Positions 52,682 through 60,739 of a DNA stretch of 64,000 bases are shown here, in pieces. Source of the stretch: Massilia antarctica (lineage in GTDB: Bacteria; Pseudomonadota; Gammaproteobacteria; Burkholderiales; Burkholderiaceae_D); the NCBI RefSeq assembly GCF_015689335.1, contig NZ_CP065053.1:5456001-5520000 (forward strand), written 5' to 3'. The position numbers were made by a program, and so were the translations under genes. The notes beneath the pieces are model-generated. The model was not told the origin of the DNA. It did no database searches and saw nothing but the letters and a program-made list of their open reading frames with translations. Numbering within the stretch: the stretch's first letter is position 1; each line of letters opens with the position of its first letter.

Positions 52682-53464
52682 TTAGCTGCGTACTACCTTG
52701 AAAAGATTGAAGAAATTATCCGTCGTCTGCTGCGCCACCGTTGCCAGCGGTACGTCCTTGAGCACCGCCAGGTATTCCGCCACATGGCAGACAAAGCCCG
52801 GTTCGTTCATCTTGCCCCGGTGCGGTACCGGCGCCAGGTAAGGCGAATCGGTCTCGATCAGGATGCGGTCGAGCGGCACGGCGCGCGCCACGGCTTGCAA
52901 TTGCTTGGCGCTCTTGAACGTGACGATGCCCGAAAACGAAATATAAAACCCCATCGCAATGGCGGCCTCGGCTACCTCCAGTGACTCCGTAAAGCAATGC
53001 ATGACACCCGCCACGCCGCCCTTGTCGGTCCCCGCGCCCTCTTCCTGCATGATGCGGATGGTGTCCTCGCTGGCGGCGCGCGTGTGAATAATCAAGGGTT
53101 TGCGCGTGATTCTTGAAGCGCGGATGTGCACGCGAAAACGCTCGCGCTGCCATTCCAGGTCACCCTGGAGCCGGAAATAGTCGAGACCGGTTTCGCCGAT
53201 GGCGACGATTTTCGGATGCGCTGACAGTTCGACCAGCTGGTCGACCGAAGGTTCCGGCGTATCTTCATAATCGGGGTGGACGCCGACCGAGGCATAGATG
53301 TGGGGATATTCCTCGGCCAGGGCCAGCACCTGGGGAAAGTCCGGCAAGTCGACCGAGACGCACAGGGCGTGGGTGACCTTGTTTTCGGCCATTTTGGAGA
53401 GAATCTCGGGCATGCGCACGGCAAGCTCGGGAAAATTGATATGGCAGTGGGAGTCGATATACAT
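52682..53464 (-). CDS. tatD: TatD-family metal-dependent hydrolase
   Basis: 260 residues. Metal ligands are visible in MYIDSHCHINF (HxH), then VAIGETGLDYF, RASRITRKPLIIHTR and GVMHCFTES, with the final ILIETDSPYLAPVPHRGK motif. TatD-type proteins are DNases or D-aminoacyl-tRNA deacylase-like hydrolases. It is the last gene of the mltG-tmk-holB-pilZ-GNAT-tatD block, an arrangement typical for betaproteobacteria. Confidence 0.9.
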   Translation of the reverse strand: MYIDSHCHINFPELAVRMPEILSKMAENKVTHALCVSVDLPDFPQVLALAEEYPHIYASVGVHPDYEDTPEPSVDQLVELSAHPKIVAIGETGLDYFRLQGDLEWQRERFRVHIRASRITRKPLIIHTRAASEDTIRIMQEEGAGTDKGGVAGVMHCFTESLEVAEAAIAMGFYISFSGIVTFKSAKQLQAVARAVPLDRILIETDSPYLAPVPHRGKMNEPGFVCHVAEYLAVLKDVPLATVAQQTTDNFFNLFKVVRS

Positions 53465-53480
53465 CCCGCCATTGTAAACC

Positions 53481-53999
53481 TTAGGCGATACGCTTGCCCA
53501 GAATGATCAGGTCGCGCTCGATGCCGTCCAGCTCGGCCACCCGGGGCAGATTGGCCCAGGTCTCGAAGCCAAATTTCTTGAATAGCGCCAGGCTCGGGAC
53601 GTTGTGGCCGAAAATGAAACCGAGCAAGGTATGCACGGCAATATTCGGCGCGTAGGCGATGGCTTGTTCCAGGCAATAACGGCCGATGCCCTTGCCGCGC
53701 CAGCTTTCGGCGATGTAAATCGACAGTTCGGCGGTGCCCGCATAAGCTGGACGGCCGTAAAAATTGGAATACGACATCCAGCCAATCACGGCCGGGCTGG
53801 CGAGCGCATCGTCGGCCGCGTGCAGTACCCACAGCGGACGGCGCTCCGGGTCGTGGTCATCGAACCATTGCTGGCGCGACACAACGGACACCGGCTCGGT
53901 ATCGGCGGTCACTTCGCGCGAGGCGACGGTCGAATTGTAAATGTCGACGATGACAGGCAAGTCGTCGGGACGGGCAAGACGGTGGACGAAAGACGGCAT
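53481..53999 (-). CDS. GNAT-family N-acetyltransferase
   Basis: 172 residues from MPSFVHRLARPDDLPVI; the longer in-frame start lies in the pilZ gene and is not used. The GNAT acetyl-CoA loop is SWRGKGIGRYCLEQAI, preceded by ELSIYIAES and followed by GFIFGHNVPSLALFKKFGFE. It resembles phosphinothricin-type acetyltransferases (WFDDHDPERRPLWV). It lies between pilZ and tatD in one operon. Confidence 0.85.
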   Translation of the reverse strand: MPSFVHRLARPDDLPVIVDIYNSTVASREVTADTEPVSVVSRQQWFDDHDPERRPLWVLHAADDALASPAVIGWMSYSNFYGRPAYAGTAELSIYIAESWRGKGIGRYCLEQAIAYAPNIAVHTLLGFIFGHNVPSLALFKKFGFETWANLPRVAELDGIERDLIILGKRIA

Positions 54000-54036
54000 A
54001 CGGCGAACGGTGACAGTCAGGTTAATGGGCCGGGCT

Positions 54037-54414
54037 CTACAAGGTGTGCGTGGCGCGCGACGAGCGCAGGGCGGCGCCCAGGATCTCTTCGATGCGCAAC
54101 TTGGCGCGCTGGCCGGTTTCATCATCGGGGAAATGCACGCCGATGCCCTGCGCCTTGTTATTGTTGGCGCCCGCAGGCGTGATCCAGGCAACCTTGCCTG
54201 CGATCGGATACTTGTTGGTGTCGTCCATCAACGCCAGAATCAGGTAGATCTCGTCGCCGATCTTGTACGGCTTTACGGTGGGCACGAACATGCCGCCGTT
54301 GCGCAGGAAAGGCATATACGCGGCATACAGCGCCGCCTTTTCCTTGATGGCAAGCGACAGGACCGAAGGACGCGTGATTTGCGGAGCGCTCGGGTCAGTT
54401 GGGTTGCCAGACAT
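54037..54414 (-). CDS. pilZ: PilZ-domain type IV pilus protein
   Basis: 125 residues from MSGNPTDPSAPQI. The core IKEKAALYAAYMPFLRNGGMFVPT, then YLILALMDDTNKYPIAGKVAWITP and QGIGVHFPDDE, is the type IV pilus PilZ pattern. The canonical RxxxR c-di-GMP motif is missing, as in the founding PilZ. It is 10 bases after holB, in the usual holB-pilZ-tatD order. Confidence 0.88.
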   Translation of the reverse strand: MSGNPTDPSAPQITRPSVLSLAIKEKAALYAAYMPFLRNGGMFVPTVKPYKIGDEIYLILALMDDTNKYPIAGKVAWITPAGANNNKAQGIGVHFPDDETGQRAKLRIEEILGAALRSSRATHTL

Positions 54415-54424
54415 TAAAATCCTT

Positions 54425-55462
54425 TCAGGTACAGCATGAAGTGTAATCAAGCAACAGGTCTTCGACAAACAATTTCGGCGACAGCGGATGGTCCGCGATC
54501 GCGCGCCGGTCGTTTGCATTCTTCATCGCGCGCAGCAGGTTCGCGGTGTGCACTTTGCCAGCGAGCACGGCGATTTCCTTCTGGTAACGTGGATAATACC
54601 GGATACTACCCGCTAGTTTGTAGGAAAACAGATCGTAAAGCCAGCGCTGCGTCCAAGAAACCAACGTCGCCAGTGGCGCTTTGCTCAATTTCTCGGCAGT
54701 CCGCAGCGCGCCATCGACGCTGGGATGCGCCAGGCAGTGCAATAATGCTTCCAGATCCTCGCGGTTGCCCGTTTCCGATTGCGCCAGCGCGGCCAGCGGC
54801 GCGCCGCCCTGCTCGCGCAGCCAGCTGTCGGCGTCGGCCAGTCCCTGCTCCTTGAGCCAGGCCAGCGCCGCAGCCTCGTCGGGCATGGGCAGGGCGAACT
54901 TGCGGCAGCGCGACAGGATCGTCGGCAGCAGCCGGTCCAGGCTGTTCGACGAGAGCAGGAACACGGTGCCCGGCGGCGGCTCTTCCAGGGTCTTGAGCAA
55001 GGCGTTCGAGGCCGGCATGTTCAGCGCTTCGGCCGGATACACGACCACCACCCGCAGCCCCTGGCGATGGGTCGAGATGTTCATGAAATCGGCCAGCGCG
55101 CGGATCTGCTCGATCTTGATCTCTTTCGACGGCGCCTTGGCCGACTTGGTTTTCTTGCCGCCGTCGGACTCGGCCCCCTCCTCGCCCTCGGCCGGCGGCT
55201 CGTCTTCCAGCGCTTCGGGACGCACGCGCCGGTAGTCGGGATGGTTTTGCTGCGAAAACCAGCCGCAGGAAGCGCACCTACCGCAGGCGTGGCCGTCCGC
55301 ACGCACGTCTTCGCACAGCAAGGACTGGGCAAAGGCTTCGATAAAACCGGCCTTGCCGGTGCCGGCGGCGCCGTGGAACAGGATCGCGTGCGGCAGCCGC
55401 GCGCGCATCAGCTGCAACTGCTGCCACGCGCTCGCCTGCCAGGGATAAATTGTATTGCTCAT
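54425..55462 (-). CDS. holB: DNA polymerase III delta-prime subunit
   Basis: 345 residues. The clamp-loader P-loop is FHGAAGTGKAGFIEAFAQSL; the four-Cys zinc module appears as CGRCASCGWF with the upstream Cys. An acidic/Lys insertion (EGEEGAESDGGKKTKSAK) follows, before EIKIEQIRALADFMN and the sensor region SNALLKTLEEPPPGTVFLLSS. delta-prime completes the clamp-loader complex for replication. It lies between tmk and pilZ. Confidence 0.9.
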   Translation of the reverse strand: MSNTIYPWQASAWQQLQLMRARLPHAILFHGAAGTGKAGFIEAFAQSLLCEDVRADGHACGRCASCGWFSQQNHPDYRRVRPEALEDEPPAEGEEGAESDGGKKTKSAKAPSKEIKIEQIRALADFMNISTHRQGLRVVVVYPAEALNMPASNALLKTLEEPPPGTVFLLSSNSLDRLLPTILSRCRKFALPMPDEAAALAWLKEQGLADADSWLREQGGAPLAALAQSETGNREDLEALLHCLAHPSVDGALRTAEKLSKAPLATLVSWTQRWLYDLFSYKLAGSIRYYPRYQKEIAVLAGKVHTANLLRAMKNANDRRAIADHPLSPKLFVEDLLLDYTSCCT

Positions 55463-55489
55463 CGCGACATTCGTATGTTAATCAATCAC

Positions 55490-56116
55490 TTACAGCAGTT
55501 TTTCGAAGATGCCGCTGAGCATGGCCTGGATGTCCGCGATCGATTGCGTGGAATCGATGACAACAATTCGATCGGGAAACTGAGCGGCGCGGCGCAGATA
55601 TTCAGTCCGGCATGCAGCAAAAAAATCCGCCTTTTCCTGCTCGAATTTGTCCAGTGTGCGGGTGGCGTCCAGGCGCGCCCGGGCCACATCGAGCGGCACG
55701 TCGAACAGCAGGGTCAGGTCGGGCTGCAGATGCGGATGCACCCATTGCTCCAGCGCCTCCATCTTGGCGCGGTCCAGGCCGCGCCCACCGCCCTGGTAGG
55801 CGAAGCTGGCATCGGTAAAGCGGTCCGAAATGACCCAGTCGCCCCGTTCCAGCGCCGGTGCGATGACCTGGGCGATGTGCTCGCGGCGGCTGGCGAACAT
55901 CAGCAGCGCCTCGGTTTCCAGGTGCATTTTGTCGTGCAGCAGCATGTCGCGCAGCTTTTCGCCGACCGCGGTGCCGCCCGGCTCGCGCGACGACACGACC
56001 CGCTTGCCCTTCGCTGCCAGGGTCGCGCCGACGAAGGCGATATGGGTGGACTTGCCGGCGCCGTCGATGCCTTCAAAGCTGATGAACTTGCCTCTTGAGG
56101 CGGTACTGTCGGTCAT
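55490..56116 (-). CDS. tmk: Thymidylate kinase
   Basis: 208 residues. The P-loop is [15 protein letters not shown], the DR(Y/F/H) motif appears as [18 protein letters not shown], and the LID region reads [17 protein letters not shown]. It phosphorylates dTMP to dTDP. The gene starts 14 bases after the mltG stop and precedes holB, the standard gene order. Confidence 0.93.
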   Translation of the reverse strand: MTDSTASRGKFISFEGIDGAGKSTHIAFVGATLAAKGKRVVSSREPGGTAVGEKLRDMLLHDKMHLETEALLMFASRREHIAQVIAPALERGDWVISDRFTDASFAYQGGGRGLDRAKMEALEQWVHPHLQPDLTLLFDVPLDVARARLDATRTLDKFEQEKADFFAACRTEYLRRAAQFPDRIVVIDSTQSIADIQAMLSGIFEKLL

Positions 56117-56130
56117 GGAACGGGAAACGC

Positions 56131-57111
56131 CTATCGTTGGTATTGATTCACTGCCCGGTTATGGTCGGACAAATTGCTGGAAAACTGGCTGCTGCCGTCC
56201 TTGCGCGCCACAAAGTACAGGGCGTCGGTCTTGGCCGGCCCCAGCGCCGCCGCCAGGGATTGCACGCCAGGCAGGGCGATCGGGGTCGGCGGCAAGCCGG
56301 TGCGGGTATAGGTATTGTAAGGGGTGTCGGTCTCGAGGTCGCGCTTGCGGATATTGCCCGTGTATTTGTCGCCCATCCCGTAGATCACGGTCGGATCGGT
56401 CTGCAGCATCATGCCGAGCCGCAAGCGGTTGACGAAGACGCCGGCGATCATGGCGCGCTCCGACTTCTGGCCGGTTTCTTTTTCGACAATCGAGGCCATC
56501 ACCAGCGCCTGGTAGGGATTTTCGTACGGCAAGCTCGGATCGCGCTTTTCCCACGCGGCACCCAGGCGGCTCATCAGTAAGGCATGCGCCTGCTTGTAGA
56601 TGTGCAAGTCGCTCGATCCCTTGGCGAACAGATACGTATCAGGGAAGAACAAGCCTTCCGGCGCCTTGTAGGCGGTGGTGATCCTGGCCAGCAGCTCGGT
56701 GTCGGACAAGTCCGCCGTATCGTGCTTGAGGCCCTTGTTGGCCGCCACCGCCTGGCGCATCTGCTTGAAGGTCCAGCCTTCGATGATGGTCAGCGATTCC
56801 TGGGCGAATTCGCCGCGCACCAGCTGGTCGAGCAGGCGGCGCGGCGAGGTGCCCGGTTTGAGCTCGTAGGTACCGGCCTTGATCTTCGAGGCGGTCTGGG
56901 TGGCGCGCGCCAGCATCGACAACAGGAAGGGATTGACGGGGGCGCCGGCCTCGGCGATCTGCTGGGCCGCGGCACCGACGCTGCTACCGGGCTCGACCGT
57001 AAACGCAATCGGATCGCCGGACGTGGTGATCGGCTCCTTGGCCCAATTGAAGAAGTACGTCATCGCTGCGGTGCACAGCAGGAGCGCCAATATGAGTAAT
57101 TTTTTGAACAA
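56131..57111 (-). CDS. mltG: Endolytic murein transglycosylase
   Basis: 326 residues. An N-terminal membrane anchor ([19 protein letters not shown]) is followed by a LysM-like part ([21 protein letters not shown]) and the YceG catalytic domain, with [29 protein letters not shown] carrying the catalytic Glu, then [10 protein letters not shown] and [14 protein letters not shown]. It cleaves nascent glycan strands at the inner membrane. It is divergent from ygfZ and first of the mltG-tmk-holB block. Confidence 0.93.
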   Translation of the reverse strand: MFKKLLILALLLCTAAMTYFFNWAKEPITTSGDPIAFTVEPGSSVGAAAQQIAEAGAPVNPFLLSMLARATQTASKIKAGTYELKPGTSPRRLLDQLVRGEFAQESLTIIEGWTFKQMRQAVAANKGLKHDTADLSDTELLARITTAYKAPEGLFFPDTYLFAKGSSDLHIYKQAHALLMSRLGAAWEKRDPSLPYENPYQALVMASIVEKETGQKSERAMIAGVFVNRLRLGMMLQTDPTVIYGMGDKYTGNIRKRDLETDTPYNTYTRTGLPPTPIALPGVQSLAAALGPAKTDALYFVARKDGSSQFSSNLSDHNRAVNQYQR

Positions 57112-57167
57112 GACCGTACTCGATTCTGTGGTTTTCGCCGTTGCCGACGCGATTTGCGCGACAACTC

Positions 57168-57173
57168 TATAAT
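57168..57173 (+). promoter_or_regulatory. Consensus -10 element (TATAAT) upstream of ygfZ
   Basis: A perfect TATAAT lies 45 bases before the ygfZ ATG, in the 106-base gap to divergent mltG. A TTGCCG hexamer is 21 bases further upstream, too far for ideal spacing, so the -35 is uncertain. Confidence 0.4.
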
Positions 57174-57217
57174 GAGGCCGTAATGATAAAGCTTAAATCG
57201 GGAAATATTTGGAATTT

Positions 57218-58267
57218 ATGAACAACTGGAATGAATATCTCTCGGCGCAGGGCGCCCGCCTCGCGCAAGACGGCAGCGCAAACCTGTCCGACTTCGGCCA
57301 TTCGCTGGGCGTGGCCGAGCTCGCGCCGGGCTTCGTGGCGCCCATCACCGACCAGGGCCTGATCGCGGTCACGGGCGACGACGCCGCCAGCTTCCTGCAC
57401 AACCAGCTGACCAACGACGTCGAACACCTCGGCCTGGCCGAAGCGCGCCTGGCGGGCTACTGCTCGCCCAAAGGCCGCTTGCAGGCGACGTTCCTGATGT
57501 GGCGCACCAGCGAGTCGGTCTTTCTGCAGCTCGCGCGCGACATCCAGCCGGCGCTGCAAAAGCGCCTGTCCATGTTCGTTTTGCGCGCCAAAGCCAAACT
57601 GAGCGACGCCGGCGCCGGACAGGTACTGCTCGGCATCGGCGGCGCGGCGGCCCAGGCGGCGCTGGCGCCCCTGTTCGGCGCGCTGCCGCCAACGCCCTAT
57701 TCCCGCATCGATCACCCGCTCGGCACATTGATCCGCGTGGCCGACGCCTTCGGCAGCGCCCGCTACCAATGGCTGGCGACACCAGAGGCGGCCCAGGCGG
57801 CATGGCCGGCCTTGGCTGCCGGATTGCGTGCCGCCGGCACCGATGCCTGGCGCCTGGCCGACATCCACGCCGGCGTGCCGCAGGTCACGCTCAAGACGCA
57901 GGAGCAATTTGTTCCGCAAATGGTCAATTTTGAGCTGCTGGGCGGCGTCAATTTCAAGAAAGGCTGCTACCCGGGCCAGGAAATCGTTGCGCGCAGCCAG
58001 TATTTGGGCAAACTCAAGCGCCGTACGGCGCTGGCCGCCATCGACGCACCGGCCATCAGCGGCGATGACGTCTTTGCCGTTGACGACCCCGACCAGCCCT
58101 GCGGCATGATCGTCAACAGCGCACCGAACGGCTCCGGCGGTGTCGATGCGCTGGTGGAAATGAAACTGGCGGCCATCGAGCAAGGCGAGGTACGCCTCGG
58201 CTCGGCCAGCGGCGTGCCCTTGCGCCTGCTACCCATGCCCTACGCGCTCGACGCCCTCGACCTGTAA
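57218..58267 (+). CDS. ygfZ: YgfZ/GcvT-type folate-binding protein
   Basis: 349 residues from MNNWNEYLSAQGARL; a TTG three codons earlier is possible. Motifs: LIAVTGDDAASFLHNQLTNDV near residue 50, YCSPKGRLQATFLMW, and the conserved K-G-C-Y-x-G-Q-E signature as NFKKGCYPGQEIVARSQY near residue 245. YgfZ uses tetrahydrofolate in iron-sulfur cluster protein repair. It is divergent from mltG and followed by DUF4936 and NRDE genes. Confidence 0.9.
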   Translation: MNNWNEYLSAQGARLAQDGSANLSDFGHSLGVAELAPGFVAPITDQGLIAVTGDDAASFLHNQLTNDVEHLGLAEARLAGYCSPKGRLQATFLMWRTSESVFLQLARDIQPALQKRLSMFVLRAKAKLSDAGAGQVLLGIGGAAAQAALAPLFGALPPTPYSRIDHPLGTLIRVADAFGSARYQWLATPEAAQAAWPALAAGLRAAGTDAWRLADIHAGVPQVTLKTQEQFVPQMVNFELLGGVNFKKGCYPGQEIVARSQYLGKLKRRTALAAIDAPAISGDDVFAVDDPDQPCGMIVNSAPNGSGGVDALVEMKLAAIEQGEVRLGSASGVPLRLLPMPYALDALDL

Positions 58268-58274
58268 GCCTGCC

Positions 58275-58565
58275 ATGGTCGATCTCTATATTTACTACAA
58301 GGTGCGCGACGAGCACACGCAGCAGCTTGGCCCGCGCGTGCGCGCCATGCAGGGCGCGCTGGCCGCGCAGTGCGGCGTGACGGGCACGCTCAAGCGCCGT
58401 CCCGGTGCGCAGGATGGGCGCCAGACCTGGATGGAAATCTACCTCGCCACCCCGGACGGGTTCGACGATGCACTGGCGGCGGCGCTTCAGCACGCCGGAC
58501 TAGACGAGTTCACCGACGGCCCGCGCCACACCGAAGTTTTTACGGATATAAGCACATGTGCCTGA
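58275..58565 (+). CDS. DUF4936 family protein
   Basis: 96 residues: MVDLYIYYKVRDEHTQQLGPRV, then RRPGAQDGRQTWMEIYLATPDGF. The ferredoxin-like alpha/beta pattern and length match DUF4936, small proteins commonly next to ygfZ in Oxalobacteraceae and relatives. It overlaps the NRDE gene by 10 bases. Function unknown. Confidence 0.8.
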   Translation: MVDLYIYYKVRDEHTQQLGPRVRAMQGALAAQCGVTGTLKRRPGAQDGRQTWMEIYLATPDGFDDALAAALQHAGLDEFTDGPRHTEVFTDISTCA

Positions 58566-59293
58566 TTGTTTTTGCATGGCAGGTCGTTCCCGGCGTGCCC
58601 CTGATCGCCGCCGCCAACCGCGACGAATTCTATGACCGCCCGACGGCTCCGGCCGGGGTGTGGCCAGAGCATCCCAACATCTATGCCGGGCGCGACCTCA
58701 AATTCGGCGGCAGCTGGATGGGCATCACGCAAGATGGCGCCAACGGCCCGCGCTTCGCGGCGCTGACCAATATCCGGGCGCCGGAAGAACGCCGCACCGA
58801 TGCCCCCTCGCGCGGGGCGCTGGTGGCCGATTATCTGGCGGGCACGATGACGGCCGCCGACTATCTCGCGCAGATCGCCGGCGGCAGCGCCGCATACAAC
58901 GGCTTCAACCTGGTGCTGGGCGACCGTACTGGCATGTACTGGTTCTCCAATCGCGGCGCGAGCGATGCGCGCAACGGGCAGGCGCTGGAACCGGGCATTT
59001 ACGGCATTTCCAACAGCTTGCTGGATGCGCCGTGGCCGAAAGTCGTGCGTACCAAGGCGCAGTTTGCCAGCCTCTTGTGCCAGGGCGCGCCGGAAGATGC
59101 GTATTTCGAGATGCTGGCCGATACCACCCGGGCGGCCGACATGCGCTTGCCCGACACCGGCATCGCGCTTGATCTGGAACGGGGCCTGTCGGCGGTGTGC
59201 ATCGAAATTCCGGGCTACGGCACGCGCACCTCGACCGTGGTCAAATTGTATGACGACGCCCCTGCGGAATTGCATGAGCGCATGCTGGCTTGA
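58556..59293 (+). CDS. NRDE (TANGO2-like) family protein
   Basis: 245 residues from MCLIVFAWQVVPGVPLIAAANRDEFYDRP, which contains the family-defining NRDE motif right after the N-terminal Cys2. Then GSWMGITQDG, FAALTNIRAPEERR and NGFNLVLGDRTGMYWFSNR follow. TANGO2-type proteins resemble Ntn hydrolases with an N-terminal Cys, and have been linked to haem trafficking. It overlaps the DUF4936 gene. Confidence 0.9.
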   Translation: MCLIVFAWQVVPGVPLIAAANRDEFYDRPTAPAGVWPEHPNIYAGRDLKFGGSWMGITQDGANGPRFAALTNIRAPEERRTDAPSRGALVADYLAGTMTAADYLAQIAGGSAAYNGFNLVLGDRTGMYWFSNRGASDARNGQALEPGIYGISNSLLDAPWPKVVRTKAQFASLLCQGAPEDAYFEMLADTTRAADMRLPDTGIALDLERGLSAVCIEIPGYGTRTSTVVKLYDDAPAELHERMLA

Positions 59294-59464
59294 CGTTTGC
59301 TGGCATGACATAATTGTCCATGCTCGCCCTCTTGGTAACTCGACGAAAGATACCGATAGTATTGCGGTGCGCCAATCCGGCAATGCTAAGATAAATAATC
59401 GTCAAGATTGCTTGGCACATCTGCGATGTTTGCCTCAAGCCAGCCTTGAGGCGCAAGGCTCCTT

Positions 59465-60598
59465 ATGATGCATGATTTTTTGGCGGACAACCACGACGAA
59501 CTGGCGCGCCGGTGCCGGGTCAAGGTCGGCGCGCGGCCCGGCCGCTCCGCCACCGATGAGCAGCTCGAAGATGGCATTCCCCTCTTCCTCGACCAATTGA
59601 TCAGCACCCTGCGCATCGAGCAGACCACCACGCCAAGCGACAGCCGGCGCGTGTCCGGACCGGCCGGTGGTGGCGCGGCCTTGTCGGAAGTGAGCGTGTC
59701 GGCCGCACGCCACGGCAAGGACTTGTTGGCCATGGGGCTGAGTGTCGACCAGGTTGTCCACGATTACGGCGACCTGTGCCAGGCGATCACCGACCTTGCC
59801 GTGGAACGCAAGGCGCCGTTCGAAGTGGACGAATTTCGCACCTTGAATCGTTGTCTCGACAACGCCATTGCCGAAGCGGTCACCGAATTCAGTTTCCTGA
59901 AAGATGCGATCGTCGCCGATGCGCACGCCTCGGACACACGCGAAAAAATGGGCTATTTCGCGCATGAACTGCGCAACCTGCTGGGGACGGCTTCCCTGGC
60001 CTTTTCCGCTGCCAAGCAGGGAAACCTGAGTCTCGGCGGCGCCACCGGCACCATTCTGGAGCGCAGCCTGACCGCCCTGGAAAAGCTGATCAGCACCTCG
60101 CTGGAAGATGTCAGGACCGTGGGTCCCAGCAATATCGTGCTCGATGCGTTTTCCTTGGGCGAACTGATCACCGAGATCGACAACGCCGCATCGCTGTCGG
60201 CGAAAATGCACGGCTGTACATTGCGGGTCGCCCCGGTTGACCCTACGCTGGCCCTGGTCGGAACCCGGGATTTGCTCATTGCGGCGGTGGCCAATCTGCT
60301 GCAAAACGCCTTCAAGTTCACCGAGCCCGGGACGGAAATCGTGCTGACGGCCTATGCTTCCGGAAATCGCATCCATATCGACGTCCAGGACGAATGCGGC
60401 GGCCTGGGCGCGGGTGTCGCGGAACACATGTTCTTGCCATTCAGCCAGGCCGGAACGGACAGGAGCGGTATCGGTTTGGGGTTGACCATCGCAAAACAAA
60501 GCATTACCGCCAATGGAGGGCAACTGACCGTGCGCGATATTCCCGGCAAGGGTTGCGTCTTCATGATCAGCCTTCCGCGCGACAAGATGCCGACCTAG
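59465..60598 (+). CDS. Cytosolic sensor histidine kinase
   Basis: 377 residues without membrane segments. The N-terminal 155 residues form a helical sensing domain (LSVDQVVHDYGDLCQAITDLA) resembling RsbR-type N-domains. The H-box is MGYFAHELRNLLGTASLAF, the N-box NLLQNAFKFTEPGTEI, the G boxes DECGGLG and GIGLGLTIAKQSITANGG. It is a single gene facing the large hybrid kinase gene on the other strand; no response regulator is adjacent, so a partner elsewhere is needed. Confidence 0.88.
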   Translation: MMHDFLADNHDELARRCRVKVGARPGRSATDEQLEDGIPLFLDQLISTLRIEQTTTPSDSRRVSGPAGGGAALSEVSVSAARHGKDLLAMGLSVDQVVHDYGDLCQAITDLAVERKAPFEVDEFRTLNRCLDNAIAEAVTEFSFLKDAIVADAHASDTREKMGYFAHELRNLLGTASLAFSAAKQGNLSLGGATGTILERSLTALEKLISTSLEDVRTVGPSNIVLDAFSLGELITEIDNAASLSAKMHGCTLRVAPVDPTLALVGTRDLLIAAVANLLQNAFKFTEPGTEIVLTAYASGNRIHIDVQDECGGLGAGVAEHMFLPFSQAGTDRSGIGLGLTIAKQSITANGGQLTVRDIPGKGCVFMISLPRDKMPT

Positions 60599-60735
60599 CG
60601 AGCGACGTTGGCCTGAGCGGCTTGCCATCCCTCGCCCCTCATCTTCGCGCGCAGCGTGTCGCGGAGATGCGGCGCCGCCTTGTACGGGTCCTGGCCGAGC
60701 AACGGCTGGATGCTGTTCCTGCCCATTTTATGCAT
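60595..60735 (-). CDS. Possible 43-46-residue small ORF after the hybrid kinase gene
   Basis: A short frame (MHKMGRNSIQPLLGQDPYKAA...) opens 4 bases after the kinase stop, with TAAGGA as a ribosome site suiting the second ATG (at 60726), and ends overlapping the stop of the convergent kinase gene. The residue mix is protein-like (AAPHLRDTLRAKMRGEGW), but no family is recognised. It may be a small co-transcribed protein or the remnant of a longer one. Confidence 0.3.
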   Translation of the reverse strand: MHKMGRNSIQPLLGQDPYKAAPHLRDTLRAKMRGEGWQAAQANVAR

Positions 60736-60739
60736 GTCC